NCBI GenBank assembly: GCA_022496805.1
Contig: CM040085.1
Location: forward strand, 18,629,811 to 18,693,810
Reading direction: 5' to 3'
From: Pohlia nutans
Lineage: Eukaryota > Streptophyta > Bryopsida > Bryales > Mniaceae
DNA: 64,000 bases
The notes under the pieces are model-generated. The model had not been told where the DNA came from and did no database searches. It was given only the letters and a program-made list of their open reading frames with translations. This document shows, piece by piece, positions 13,122-23,439 of the stretch. The position numbers and the translations under genes were made by a program. Position 1 is the first letter of the stretch; the number at the start of each line of letters is the position of its first letter.

Positions 13122-14256
13122 GTTGCATTGAAATGACGCACTCCCCAACAAGGAATGTCACCACTTGAACTTTCCAAAAAAACTACGGCTAGCCAACTTT
13201 TTATGTGTTATTTTGAAGAGGATTTCTTGCTTGATGATACCGTTGTGGTCAGTAACAAATTTGAAATTGAGATTTCGTGACAGGTGACTATTCCTTTGGG
13301 GAATGTGCGAGGAATACCCATCAGTGTATCGCTCTTAGCCAGATACGGAGGTGACATATTTCTGTTGGAGTCTTTGATCAAGTTGAATCCAAAACTTCAG
13401 TTACAAGTTGATGTAAGAGATTCTCCCCATTTGCAATCTTGTGCAAAGGATTAACAAGATAACATAGTTTTTGTGTTATCTTTTTAACATGACATTTCTA
13501 TGTCATTTCTAATAGGGTTTTTTTATACTAATGATCTCTGGTTCGTTCCAACTTCTTAGTGTCTGTAATAGTACTGGACAAATTGACCTATGATTGAAGA
13601 TTACCCCGTTTCTGAACACTGACATAAAATTTTCAACGCAATGCAGATACTCAAGCAGAATAAGCTACGTCTGAAAGATGAGAGTGTAATGCGAAGATCT
13701 TCAATTGTGAGCTGCTTAACTCTTTGCTCCTATTCATCTGTTGAATTTAATATTCTTTGCAAAAAATGAAATTAGACAAATGTCAATTTATGTGAATTTC
13801 TTTTTTCTAACATAAAATTTCTAAAAAAATAAAGTTTTAACATTTTGGCATTTATTTTTAGAATTTGCTATCAGGGTAATGGTAGTGCACTATTTTGAGA
13901 GAGACTTTGAGTCTCTATTGATATCTACTTCTAGTGACCAAGGCTATGGATAAACCATAAGTTTCACCTGCATTCAACTTTTCAATTTTGGAAAACGTGT
14001 TCAGTTAGCGTCAATAAGAGATGATGAATCTAATTTTCTTTTTTCTTTTCTTTTTTCTTTACTTGAGAATGAACGTGATATGCCAATAAGACCAAAGCCG
14101 ATTCGGCAGTCAATCAACCAACCTTTGGAGCGAAGATCATCAATTAAGGAGGAGGCAATCCAGGAATCAAGGAAAGACTATTTAGAAAACAAGGAAAACA
14201 ACCAACCTGGAGTAACGAAACAAGATGAAGGACCTTCCCCAATCTACCGCTTGTAA
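5759..14256 (+). CDS. Divergent TOC64-like paralogue: membrane anchor and catalytically dead amidase fold, no TPR, novel basic C-terminus
   Basis: Eleven exons: 5759-6045, 6609-6761, 7360-7484, 7823-7948, 8948-9131, 9330-9482, 10315-10486, 12470-12604, 13284-13412, 13647-13706, 14068-14256. All join in frame (1713 nt, 570 residues), with no internal stop. Exons 2, 3, 4 and 8 have exactly the same lengths as in the neighbouring TOC64 gene (153, 125, 126, 135), so the genes are paralogues. A membrane segment is retained at residues 37-55 behind a 36-residue extension. The catalytic positions are changed: Lys to Gln94 (FGFQD), cis-Ser to Ala171 (AGGAACGSG), nucleophile Ser to Gly195 (VDTIGGIRIPA). 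After the amidase part, where the TPR should follow, the last two exons encode a Lys/Arg/Gln-rich tail ending PSPIYRL. Introns are long and full of MITEs. An intact frame through eleven exons argues for a selected protein rather than a pseudogene, but expression cannot be seen. Likely a non-enzymatic envelope or membrane-anchored protein. Confidence 0.82.
6120..6395 (+). pseudogene. Ty1/copia gag (UBN2-type) fragment
   Basis: The stretch encodes DDMLAHVNKVKPLADQLND and then, after a frameshift, TLLESLPPSYEYLI followed by stops. This is the core of the gag domain of copia retrotransposons (hinge 'LADQL...LL.SLP.SYE'). It is a broken remnant in intron 1 of the TOC64 paralogue; no integrase or reverse transcriptase is visible nearby. 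Confidence 0.7.
7624..7783. mobile_element. TTAA-family MITE, group A (eroded)
   Basis: It carries the family core GTTTTGAGTAGGTCC, CACAATATGATCAATTGAAT and the right end CCTTGGACCTTTAAATGG, in the opposite orientation to the copies at 3.8-4.5 kb. The flanking TTAA is degraded. It lies just upstream of exon 4 of the TOC64 paralogue. Confidence 0.55.
8231..8571. mobile_element. TTAA-family MITE, group A, with internal 127-bp tandem duplication
   Basis: The left part starts AACCCATAAATGACCAAG and the right end TTGGTCCTTTAAGGG abuts TTAA (8572-8575). A 127-bp segment beginning GACCAAGAAACTCAG occurs twice in tandem (from 8242 and from 8369), nearly identical, which makes this copy longer than its relatives. 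Confidence 0.75.
9652..9770. mobile_element. TTAA-family MITE, group A, left half
   Basis: It starts CCCCTAAAGCACCAAG right after TTAA (9648-9651) and carries the GTTTTGAGTTGGTCC core, but no right terminus is present. It is similar to the next copy at 9819. Confidence 0.65.
9819..10031. mobile_element. TTAA-family MITE, group A
   Basis: It starts CCCCTAAAGGACCATGAAGC after TTAA (9815-9818), with the family core and the CACAATATGATGGATTGAAT block. The right end is eroded around 10020-10031. It lies in the intron before exon 7 of the TOC64 paralogue. Confidence 0.7.
10823..11909. mobile_element. TTAA-family element, group B, interrupted by a nested group D element
   Basis: It is flanked by TTAA on both sides (10819-10822 and 11910-11913), with ends CCCCTAAGTGACC and ATTTAGGGG. 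The copy at 36124-36660 matches its two outer parts but lacks the 10976-11515 segment. It lies in the intron between exons 7 and 8 of the TOC64 paralogue and carries no coding capacity. Confidence 0.82.
10976..11515. mobile_element. Nested TTAA-family element, group D
   Basis: This 540-bp insert is flanked by TTAA (10972-10975 and 11516-11519), with inverted ends CCCTTTGACG and, reversed, CCCTTTAACG. The homologous unoccupied site near 36278-36285 reads AGTTAAACTC, with a single TTAA. This shows insertion with TTAA duplication. A second, eroded copy is at 50579-51685. Confidence 0.88.
12099..12388. mobile_element. TTAA-family element, variant of group A
   Basis: It is flanked by TTAA (12095-12098 and 12389-12392), with ends CCCCTAAAGGACC and GGTCCTTTAGGGG as near-perfect inverted repeats. 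The inside differs from group A. It is non-coding and lies upstream of exon 8 of the TOC64 paralogue. Confidence 0.82.
12929..13120. repeat. (TA)n microsatellite
   Basis: About 190 bp of nearly pure TA/ATAT, interrupted by a few AATGTA units at the left. It lies in an intron of the TOC64 paralogue between exons 8 and 9. Confidence 0.95.
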
Positions 14257-17200
14257 AAAAATTAATACCATTATGTCGGTAAATTGCTAGCCTCAAGAAA
14301 TTTTGTTACAAGGAGAGTTTTGTAGAACAACACACAACGCGGTGATTAAGATTGACACATATATCTCAAATAATATCTCTAATGTGCTAATGGAACAAAA
14401 AAAACATTTAGTGCTAGATAATGTGTGATCTTTCATGGCCTTCATGGACATACTCAATCCATCTTGCCATTTACAATTTAGTCTCCTATTCTTGAGTTTG
14501 AAAATAGGAATTTACACTTTAAAATAGGATTGTTAAAGAAAAATAGGTTCTTTTTGTTATTTACTTTTATGAAAAAAATACTTCAATTACAAATCCAAAT
14601 TGAGTGAAACCATTGTAGTATGTCTTTGATTTCAGTCTTGGAAATGAAACCAATTACAATGGTAGGTTGTAAAAGCCACTATATTTTTTAAGTAGGCTCT
14701 TTTTAAAAAAATAATAAATAAATAGGTTATCCTATTTGACATATGGATACATGATAAAAATTAATTAATTTAAATTTACAACTTGGGTGAATGATGAAAA
14801 ATTAAAATTGCCTTATAATTTATCACTTTGAGTGATATATAAATTAATGTGAAATGTCAAGAAACTTATGTGGAGCAATCAAATGAGCATAAAAAATAAA
14901 AACTTGTTATATATTGTATAGTAATAATAAAGCAGTAGCCTGCTATAAGATGGATATGTATCTTTTACGGACATAATGACTGTATTTGGGGTACATTTTT
15001 ATGCAAATAAACTAAGATTAAGACATCTATGGGCTAAAACCAAGTTAAAAGATGTTTTAGATTACAATTAAGAAAAAGACAACTATTGGCTAAAAATAAA
15101 CCAAGAAATGATTAAAATTACAATTAAAACTAAGACTGATATTGGCTAAAGCCAAGCCAAGAGATAGCTAAGATTAAATTAAAAGATAAGACTTAGATTA
15201 CGGTTAGTGAAGATTAGGTTTGAGATAAAAGACTACTAAACAAGTTTTATTTTAAATAAAACCAATTAGCCAACTTGATATTTAAAAAACTTCAAGAAAT
15301 TTTTTTAAAACATTTCTAAATGTATATAGGATTGTAAGAGAAGAAAGATACTTCGAGCAAGCTTTATAGTTGATTGGTCTATACCAAGAGAGACTACTAT
15401 AGGTTTGTTATTGTAAAGTATTAAAAGTGGGTAGATATTAGGATATTGGAGGGTGGATATAGAACAAAGAGGTTTAGCAAAGAGACTTGAGGAAGGTATG
15501 GGGTTTTAAGAGATTGATAGTTGAACTTCAGGAATTTGTAGAAAGAATGGCATTAGAAGTCCATGGCAGATGCTTGTACGTATAGTTTTGTTTTATAAGA
15601 ATATTTTGTTGTTTAGTCTACATGTGTTGCTACCCGCAAACATAGCCATAGACAAGGCTTCTGAAAACAAAACTAGGTGAAGAGTGAATAAAGGAGTATA
15701 ACGAAGTTGAAAATATTAAATGCATTTATCAAACGTCCTAAGAAAAAGATGAAAGTTATTAATTTGCTTAACATCTTTGATGTTTGTAGTGACATGAAAA
15801 CGTGCAAAGAAATTGAATTGGACCGATAGACTTAAATTAATGATCTTAGATTAGCCTAAGTGACACCTACACTCAAATAGACTTCAAGTGTTACACTCAT
15901 TGTTGTATTTGGAACCTTAAACATTTTTTTTATCTATTGAATTTCAATAAAGGTTTTATTCTATATGTGTTCTTCTATGAAGATTTTCATTTCAATTTTA
16001 CAATCCAAATGTATTCACCACATACACATGAAAAAAAATTGAAGTGCTATTGTTTTACCAACCATGCACAACAAAGGGCAAAACAAATTTGAAATTTTCA
16101 TATGAAGGGTAAACCCGCCCTTCAAATTACAACAATAGGGGATGTCAAAGTGTAAGTATTTGCCTTGGGTTTTGGGCGCAATTCTGCAAAGAGCTTGTGC
16201 TTCAAACAAAGACGTGGACCTTTTCTCCTTAAAGGGCGACAACCCCTGCGATTTCAATTTGTAAGCAAAAGCCAATTGCTTTTATGAGAGTCCCACGATT
16301 TTGAACGTGGTACCCATAGCTGATAAATACCCCATAATTAATTTGTAGACCTCCTTATTAACAAGATAAAAATCCTTAGTAAAAAGGCTAAATAGACTTC
16401 TAAGTTAAGGAGGCAGTGGTAGGAGCATGTGAAGATCAGTGGTAGGGCCATCAATAAGGCCAGTGACTGGACTTGTAGGGCCAGTAGGTCCAGATGAAAG
16501 GACAGTGCACAAAGAATATGGCCAGTGCCCGGATGAACGTGGATCCGGGGGAGGGTTTGGATGGATAGGGCCATCAGCAATGGATGGATGAAGGCGGCCG
16601 CGGATGAGAGCCGGTTGCCTTAGGGTTTATAGAAGGGGGGATAGTGGGAGCTTGTGAGCTCTCATCCTCTCATTGTGGAGTTTTGTGTGTGTAGAATATG
16701 TATGGCCTTAAAGCTTGTAGGAGGAAAAAGAACGATTAGAGTTTGATACTTTAGAGGCGTTTTTGACTTACTAGATGCATGAGGAGGCCAAAGGTGGCCA
16801 TTGTACATGGATTTTGAAGTTTTAGAGAAAGACTTCGTTCCCTTGTGTTCAAGGGGCAAAGATAAACTTGCCTTGTGTTGTTCTAGTTGTGTTTTGTGTT
16901 ATTGAAGCTCATTTTGGTGTGTAGAAGTGATAAATCGGTTGTTTGGAAGTGTGGGTGTTGTAGATCAGCTCATTTGGTGTAAGTTTGTGTGTTAGATCTA
17001 AGAAAATAGAGTTGGGTTTGATTGTAGATCTAAGTTGTTAAGTTCAGGGATCCAGGAGCTGTAATCCGAAGGGTCTCGAAACAACAGTGTTATAAGAAGG
17101 TTTAGAGGGCAGTTACTAAGTGTTTAAACACAACAAGGGAGGCTTAAAAACCTCCCTTTCACACTCCTAGAAGTAGTGTTTTATGGACCCAAAAGACAAC

Positions 17201-18147
17201 ACCATTTTGACCAATCAAAAGCTGCCATCTCAATAGCCATATGGTACAATTTTATGTTTAGAAATTGGTTTCAATTATTGTCAGTTATAGATGAACGTAT
17301 ATATTACTCATGGGTTTCAAAGAACTTTTCACTTAGTTCTTTTTTTAATAAATTTAATTTTGAAAAAATAGATTTGATTTCAAGAAAAAAATTCAAAAAA
17401 TTTACCATTCTACAATACATAGCATACTACACTGAAATCACTATATACTATCATTGGGTGGATAATTGTTGTCGGTACATTCATCTATTTGAACAAATTT
17501 TCATCTAATTTGGATGAATTTTACAACAATGTTATGAAAAAATAATTATTAGTAAAGCCTCTCGTAAATACCGTGGGCCACGGTGTATAGTGATTTCGAT
17601 GTAGAGTAGAGAGAGGGGGTACCTTTTTCCAAAGAGCATCCCAAGAGAATCTTCAGTTGGATTCTCTTTTCTAACTCAAGAGGGAATGCCATGAGTGCAT
17701 ACCATGAATTGTGGGATTCGTAAGGAAATGCCATACAATCTTAATTTCTATTTTGAAGTGAAGTGAGGACCACATTCAAAAGGGTATTCCCTCTCTCTAC
17801 TCTAGTAACTATGTTATGCACCTCTATTTTTCTATAGAGAAATTGGTAAAGTCCTCTCAAAGAGGAATGAATTTGCAAACTCCGGCTCAATCTCTAGCAC
17901 CACCGAGAATAGATCAAAAAGGAGTTTCACCTCACTTTTTTTTGCACCAATGAGAAAGAGAAGCGAGGATAGTGGAATTTGAATATGAGACCTACCCAAT
18001 GCAAAGGCACATTCTCCCAGTCCAAGCCCACGCTCCCATTCGTTGACAGTCACATGTCCTCCAACATCCATGGGAAGTTCACCCAAGCCAACCAGGAAGC
18101 CAATCCATGTGCTCCTTGTGGTCTCAAATAGAATCAAACAACTAATA
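14257..18147. other. AT-rich intergenic region, no gene recognised
   Basis: No open frame here resembles a known protein and none has convincing exon structure. From about 16380 to 17170 the base composition is higher in G on the plus strand, with repeated 'AGGGCCAGT' phrases. It ends in a short hairpin (GGGAGGCTTAAAAACCTCCC at 17140), possibly the remnant of a retroelement terminal region, unproven. An inverted relative of 34986-35130 lies at 17443-17575. Confidence 0.6.
17443..17575 (-). repeat. Dispersed repeat, inverted copy of 34986-35130
   Basis: Read in reverse it gives CCACGGTATTTACGAGAGG, then AAAATTCATCCAAATTAGAT and GATGAATGTAC. This matches 34986-35130 with scattered differences. 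The family is unknown; it is probably a degraded short element. Confidence 0.6.
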
Positions 18148-18270
18148 GAGTTATCCGTAAACTAAGGGGTTGAGTGGGCCTTAGTCTGACTAAAATTTGA
18201 AGAAACGAAAACTATTGAGAGAAGTTCTAAGAAATCAAAAGAATGGGTGAGTGGGGACGGTCTAGGTATA

Positions 18271-19879
18271 CAGTACCTCACAAAACTGTTCCAATGCTGT
18301 AAATATCTTCTTTTGGTTGACTGTGGATGCTACATGGCAATTGCAAATGCCCATGTGGCATTGCAATAAGCTTCTAATCTACGTTAGGAAGCCACATGTA
18401 AAAACCAATGACATGCATGACTATCTATACGTGACAATTGTAGGGTTCAAAGCCATCTGATTCACTGGAACAGTTTTGTGAGTGCACTCTTCCAAAACTA
18501 AATGTTTACAAAAGCTTGTCAATCTTGATGGACCTTCAACTCTTTGTTGTAGAACTTTGTTCCAGTGTGTGTATAGACCATTTTCCTACAGTTTTTTGTA
18601 CTTTGTTGTTCTTGCTTCCAAGTAGAAAAGATGGTGTCTGCATTATCTTCTCAAAAAAAGTCAGACGTTCTTTCTATGTTGCAAAGAGGGTGCACTATAA
18701 GAGAAGTGTCAAGGAGTTTGCATGTGGGTGTTGGAACTGTGCAGAGGCTCCGACAAAAGTGTGTTTTCAATGTAGAATCATCACATGGAGGTAGACCAAG
18801 AAAGATGACTCCTGCAATGGAACGGTCTTGTGTATTGAATATGACTAGAGGTAAGCTTAGTACTGCAGTAGAGGCTACAAAAAATGTGCAAGAGGCATTT
18901 GGGATGCAAGTGTGTGTTGAAACAGTGAGACGTGTTTTACGTAGAGGTGGTTTACAATCACAAGTGAAGCAGAAAAAACCACGTCTTTCAGTCAAGAATA
19001 TCAAAGCACGTTTAGACTTTGCAAGAGCCCATCTAGATTGGACTATAGATGATTGGAGTCGTGTCATTTTCTTTGATGAGTCTAAAATCAACTTATTATG
19101 CTCTGATGGAATCTCTTGGTGTTGGAGCCGTGATCCACATGAGTTGTCAACACGCACTGTTACAGAGACAGTAAAGCATGGTGGTGGTGGAATCATGATT
19201 TGGGGTAGTATGACCATTTATGGGCCAGGACTAGTGTACAAAGTTGAAGGCCGCCTCAATCAACATGGATATCGTCAGATTTTAGAGCAGACAATAGATG
19301 GTACAATTAGAAAATATGGATTAGATGCTTCACAAGTCATTTTTCAGCAAGATAATGCTTCCGTTCACACCACAAAAATGATGCAAGAATGGTTTTCAAG
19401 GCAAAGTTTTAGTCTTCTAACGTGGCCTGCCCAATCCCCTGATTTAAATCCAATAGAACATCTATGGGCCATCCTCAAAAGGAGATTGAATCAATATGAT
19501 TCACCTCCAAAAGGAATGATAGAATTATGGGAACGTGTAGTACAAGTCTTCTCTTCTATTACTGCACATGATTGTAGAAGACTTATAGAAAGTATGCCCA
19601 AAAGGATTGAAGCTGTAATAGCTTCAAAAGGAAGATGGACAAAGTATTAGCTAGTTTACTTAGAGCACTCACAAAACTGTACCAATGTATATACTAGTTT
19701 TTAACTTTCATTTTTCCTTCAATGATATTTGATTTAGTTAGATTTTTTTTACAAATGTGTACTAGATTGGATGTAATATATGCCTCAAACTACTACTTGA
19801 AAGTTTGGACATCCATTTATCTTACACATACTTTTGAATCTAGAAGTTCCAATCATTGGAACAGTTTTGTGAGGTACTG
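18271..19879 (+). mobile_element. Complete Tc1/mariner (DD34E) transposon, 1609 bp
   Basis: Terminal inverted repeats start CAGTACCTCACAAAACTGTT at both ends and are flanked by TA (18269-18270 and 19880-19881). The copy of the host MITE at 27073-27428 shows the empty site (GGTATATATAG near 27190) with a single TA. A second pair of related motifs lies inside: ACAGTTTTGTGAGTGCACTC near 18471 and GAGCACTCACAAAACTGTAC near 19661, each pointing opposite to its nearest outer end. One intact transposase frame fills the centre. Confidence 0.95.
18631..19650 (+). CDS. Tc1/mariner transposase, DD34E type
   Basis: A single uninterrupted frame of 339 residues, the usual Tc1 length. Residues about 8-48 and 62-105 look like two helix-turn-helix units for terminal-repeat binding, separated by a GRPRK linker (54-58). 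The catalytic triad is visible: Asp149 in VIFFDESKI, Asp241 in FQQDNASVHT, and Glu276 in PDLNPIEHLWAILKRR, with 34 residues between the last two. This DD34E spacing marks Tc1-type enzymes of animals and fungi, whereas plant mariner-like elements are mostly DD39D. The enzyme would cut and paste the surrounding element at TA dinucleotides. Intact frame, recognisable terminal repeats and a clean empty site suggest recent activity. Confidence 0.97.
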   Translation: MVSALSSQKKSDVLSMLQRGCTIREVSRSLHVGVGTVQRLRQKCVFNVESSHGGRPRKMTPAMERSCVLNMTRGKLSTAVEATKNVQEAFGMQVCVETVRRVLRRGGLQSQVKQKKPRLSVKNIKARLDFARAHLDWTIDDWSRVIFFDESKINLLCSDGISWCWSRDPHELSTRTVTETVKHGGGGIMIWGSMTIYGPGLVYKVEGRLNQHGYRQILEQTIDGTIRKYGLDASQVIFQQDNASVHTTKMMQEWFSRQSFSLLTWPAQSPDLNPIEHLWAILKRRLNQYDSPPKGMIELWERVVQVFSSITAHDCRRLIESMPKRIEAVIASKGRWTKY

Positions 19880-20513
19880 TATATAGCGAGAATCTATTGC
19901 CAGAAAAGGGGCTAGCAATGAGCTTCTTCATGTGTGAAGGTGAATAATAAAAACTTGGGTGAGAAGTTTTTTAGCACCAATTTTGGTGCTTTCAAAGTTT
20001 GCATCCACAGTTTTTTTTTAGTGCCCGACACATGTTCTTTTTTGAGGATTAATGTCACTATTCACTCAAACTATGGTCCACTCACCCACTTTTGAGGGAC
20101 TTTACGGATAACTCTAATATCAGACAAAAAAAGGTGCGTGAGGTAAGGAGGTCATCATGTTTACTTTGCGAATTTCTCTTATGAAAGGAAAACATTGGAC
20201 AAAATTTCAACATTTTCCATGCTAAAATCCTTATTTTATCGGTTACAGATACTTCTACCTTCACAAGGACTCCGACACCTCCACTGTCAAATAGTTACGT
20301 CACGCACGCAGCCTCCGTAGCAGTGACCACCACGCCATGGCTGCCACTTTCCCAAGCTGGTCGTCACCGTCGCCGTGGCCTTGTCTCCATCGCTCACCCT
20401 CTGGATCCAAATGGCTTAATACCCAGCTCCTACATTCCTTCCAGTTTTGGACCCGATCAATTCTTGCGCTTGTTGTTGAAGGATCGGAGCTCGGGGTCGC
20501 ACCAATTTGAGCT

Positions 20514-22259
20514 ATGGGAGCCAACAATTCTGATGTGGAGCGCGACCAGCAGCGCGAGCCTCTGTTGCAGACCACGGGCCACGATCATGCCGCGGACTTC
20601 ACCTGGGCGGCGGTGGTGCTGCCGTTTCTGTTCCCCGCGCTGGCGGGCTCGCTCTTCGGCTTCGACATTGGCGCCACCTCCGGCGCCTCGGTTTCAATTG
20701 CCTCGCCGGATCTCAGCGGCACGGACTGGTACAATCTTTCCTCCCTGCAGATGGGCTTGATCGTGAGCGGGTCCTTGTACGGGGCGCTGCTGGGATCCAT
20801 TCTCGCCTTCAACGTGGCGGATTACCTCGGACGACGCAGAGAGCTTATGACTGCCGGCGCGTTCTACATCCTCGGCGCGCTCATCACGGCGCTGGCGCCC
20901 AACCTGACCGTCGTCATCCTCGGCAGGTTAACAGCGAACTTTTTTGTGGCTGTATTGATCGCCAACTTGCTGTTTGAAAAATTAAGAAAAATTGGGTAAA
21001 AACCATAGAGTATTGATCGCCATAATCTTCCGTTCTTATTCATTGGTATGTATTATAGCCAAGAACTCTATAGAATGCTATGTATTTGTAGTAAATCGCT
21101 GAAAAATGCTTCCTGTTTTTGAAGTTTCAATTTTCAAATCGCCAATGGGACTCCCTTGAAAAAATGAAAAAAAAATCACTGCAGGTTAATCTTCGGGGTA
21201 GGCATTGGCCTCGCCATGCACGCTGCGCCGTGTTACATTGCCGAAACTGCACCCAGCCAAATCCGTGGCACCTTGGTTTCTTTAAAAGAAGCCCTAATTG
21301 TCTGCGGCATGTTAGTTGGGTACTTCATCGGTTGGTGGGAGATTGACACCGTTGGCGGATGGCGTTTCATGTACGGATTCGCAGTGCCCATTGCCGCCGT
21401 AATGGTTGTTGGCATGTGGTGGCTGCCGTATTCCCCGCGATGGCTGCTTCTGAAAGCTGTGCAGGGTAAAGGCGACGAAGGCGAGCTCAAAATGCAAGCC
21501 GCCATGGCGTACCAGCGGTTGAAGGGATCCAGTTGTTCTAAGGAGATGGCAGAAACCGAAACCGAGGAGACATGGCGTCAGTTGCAGATCGCGTGCGCGG
21601 GTGAGGACGTGCACGTCGGGTTCACGGAGCTTTTTCAAGGGGTGAACCTCAAGGCGCTGCTCGTGGGCGGGGGGCTCGTGTTCTTCCAGCAATTCACGGG
21701 TCAGCCGAGTGTGCTGTACTACGCCGCGCCCATTCTGCAACGCGCAGGGTTCGCAGTCGCGTCCGACGCGACGCAGCTGTCGGTGTTGCTGGGGCTGTTC
21801 AAGCTTGTCATGACGACCGTGGCTGTGCTGAATGTGGACAAGCTCGGGAGGCGACCGTTGCTGATTGTAGGCGCGATTGGACTCACCACGAGCTTGGCCA
21901 TGCTCGCGATTTACTTCGCCCTGCTCACGGGGTTCCCGTACCTCGCCGTGACGGCGCTGCTGCTCTACGTGGGCTGCTACCAAGTCTCCTTTGGGCCAAT
22001 CTCCTGGCTCATGGTGTCAGAGATTTTCCCCCTTCGGACGCGAGCGCGCGCACTCAGCGTCACCACTTTGATCAACTTCGGCTCCAATGCCATTGTGGCG
22101 TTGGCATTCGCTCCGTTGCAGGACCTCGTGGGTGAGACTTTCACTTTTGTGATCTTTGGCGTCATCAGCGTGGCTGCGCTTGTGTTTGTTGTCACCACCG
22201 TGCCGGAGACCAAGGGCTTGACTTTGGAAGAGATTGAGGCGAAACTGCTTGCTAAATAG
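20514..22259 (+). CDS. MFS monosaccharide transporter, vacuolar glucose / D-xylose-H+ symporter-like
   Basis: Two exons, 20514-20926 and 21185-22259, join through a GT-AG intron to give 495 residues, near the length of Arabidopsis VGT1-type proteins. The N-terminus holds a hydrophilic stretch ending in a dileucine-like REPLLQ motif, then the first membrane helix with GSLFGFDIGATSGA. Sugar-porter signatures follow: ADYLGRRREL, PYSPRWLL, QQFTGQPSVLYYAAPI, DKLGRRPLLI, GPISWLMVSEIFPLRTR and VPETKG. The protein should be a proton-coupled hexose or pentose carrier of the tonoplast (or plastid-related subgroup), inferred from family only. GC content is much higher than the flanks, as for other real exons here. 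The ATG at 20514 is preferred because the upstream frame is not joined to the transporter frame. Confidence 0.93.
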
Positions 22260-22619
22260 GTGGGGTCTTTTGGCAAGCTTTGTATATAACATTGTCAATT
22301 AGATTGCACGTGTATATATCATGATTAGGATGATCATGTGAATTAGGAGGAGCCGAAAAACATGTGCACAATTTGAGTACTACCTTGCAATAGACCTCTT
22401 CCAATTGTAAATGGATTCTTCGGCAATCACTGTTGCACTCACGAAATGAATGAACTAATTTAATCAAGTCTAGTCAGAATTAGACAATGCACATCAGGGG
22501 TTAATAGAGCACTGAATCAACCAGAATAAAAGTTACTCCGTAGGAATTTCAGTTCCACACCAGGATTCTTTTCTTGCTGTAATTTAAGTAAACGTGACTA
22601 CAGTAGGCCAGAGATCGTC

Positions 22620-22787
22620 TTAACAAGGTGCGAGGATATTCTTCGGCTGCAGGCATCCGGGCCTCGATACCGTGTCTTCACATGGAAAGTCCTGTGCGCA
22701 CTGAGTTCCTTTTCCTTTCTTTTCGGGAGTGGTAGGACAATTCGCAATCACAGTTTGAGCAAAGTCAAGACCGATTTTGTCATTCAT
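22620..22787 (-). CDS. Possible cysteine-rich C-terminal exon of an unrecognised gene
   Basis: This short minus-strand frame of 55 codons encodes GLDFAQTVIANCPTTPEKKG and then several Cys with a CAQDFPCEDT segment before the stop. It looks like the tail of a secreted plant protein, but I do not recognise the family and find no matching upstream exon. The hAT element begins 100 bp to its right and may have separated it from the rest. Treat as tentative. Confidence 0.22.
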   Translation of the reverse strand: MNDKIGLDFAQTVIANCPTTPEKKGKGTQCAQDFPCEDTVSRPGCLQPKNILAPC

Positions 22788-23439
22788 AAAATGTATACTG
22801 TATAATTCCTCAGAGGGTAGTCGTAAGACATCCTAGGATCTATCATTTTATCCTCATACCGGACCTTAAAGAAAACTGTGTCAAGTCAGCTATCGGGGAG
22901 AAATTTGGCTTCATTCAGTTATTCACTGCCTTTTGGCTTACTTAACCGGATGCACATAAAACCTAGCCGGATGCAGCCCCTCCCCCATATTTTAACCGGC
23001 CAATTTCTGCTGTTTTGGTACTTTAGAGGGTTTTTCTTCCTACATTCATATTTTTCAAACGGATGAAATCCAAACATTTTCCACCTATTTCGGTGGATTT
23101 CAGATCATCCAAGATTTACAAAGGCTACCTTTTTTACATGCATAAACCTCAATTCAACATAATCAAAAACTTTATGAATCATCTTTGGCAGGATTTGAAC
23201 CTGGCATTGCCCTTCACCATTTGAAGGCCAAAGATTGAGCCTTTTTAAAATACAAAGACCAAAACTTTTGAAAGTTGTGAGCTGTATATTTTAGAAAGGC
23301 TACCTATCTACAAAATCAAAAATGAACATGCCACAAAAAAAAGGGAAGGAAAAAATAACTCAAGCATTAAAGCAAGAATAAAAAAGAGAAGTAGGAAATG
23401 AAGGAAAAAAATATGAAAACAAGAGAAAGAAAGAGTGGA

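Larger units (their letters stand above)
18148..20114. mobile_element. TA-flanked MITE (family E) split by a Tc1/mariner insertion
   Basis: Ends are GAGTTATCCGTAAA and TTTACGGATAACTC, flanked by TA (18146-18147 and 20115-20116). Without the inserted 18271-19879 segment it is nearly identical to the element at 27073-27428. It is non-coding apart from the insert. Confidence 0.9.

Noticed and set aside
17176..17508. 110-codon plus-strand frame
   Set aside because: Very AT-rich (Phe, Ile, Lys, Tyr runs), overlaps a dispersed repeat and has no known domain.
17832..18137. 101-codon minus-strand frame beside the MITE
   Set aside because: No recognised domain, no splice context, and its ends lie in repeat sequence.
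18651..19217. 188-codon open frame on the minus strand
   Set aside because: It is the antisense shadow of the Tc1 transposase gene, whose catalytic motifs are clear on the plus strand.
21312..21983. 223-codon open frame on the minus strand
   Set aside because: It lies opposite exon 2 of the sugar transporter; GC-rich coding DNA often leaves the opposite frame open and no domain is visible.
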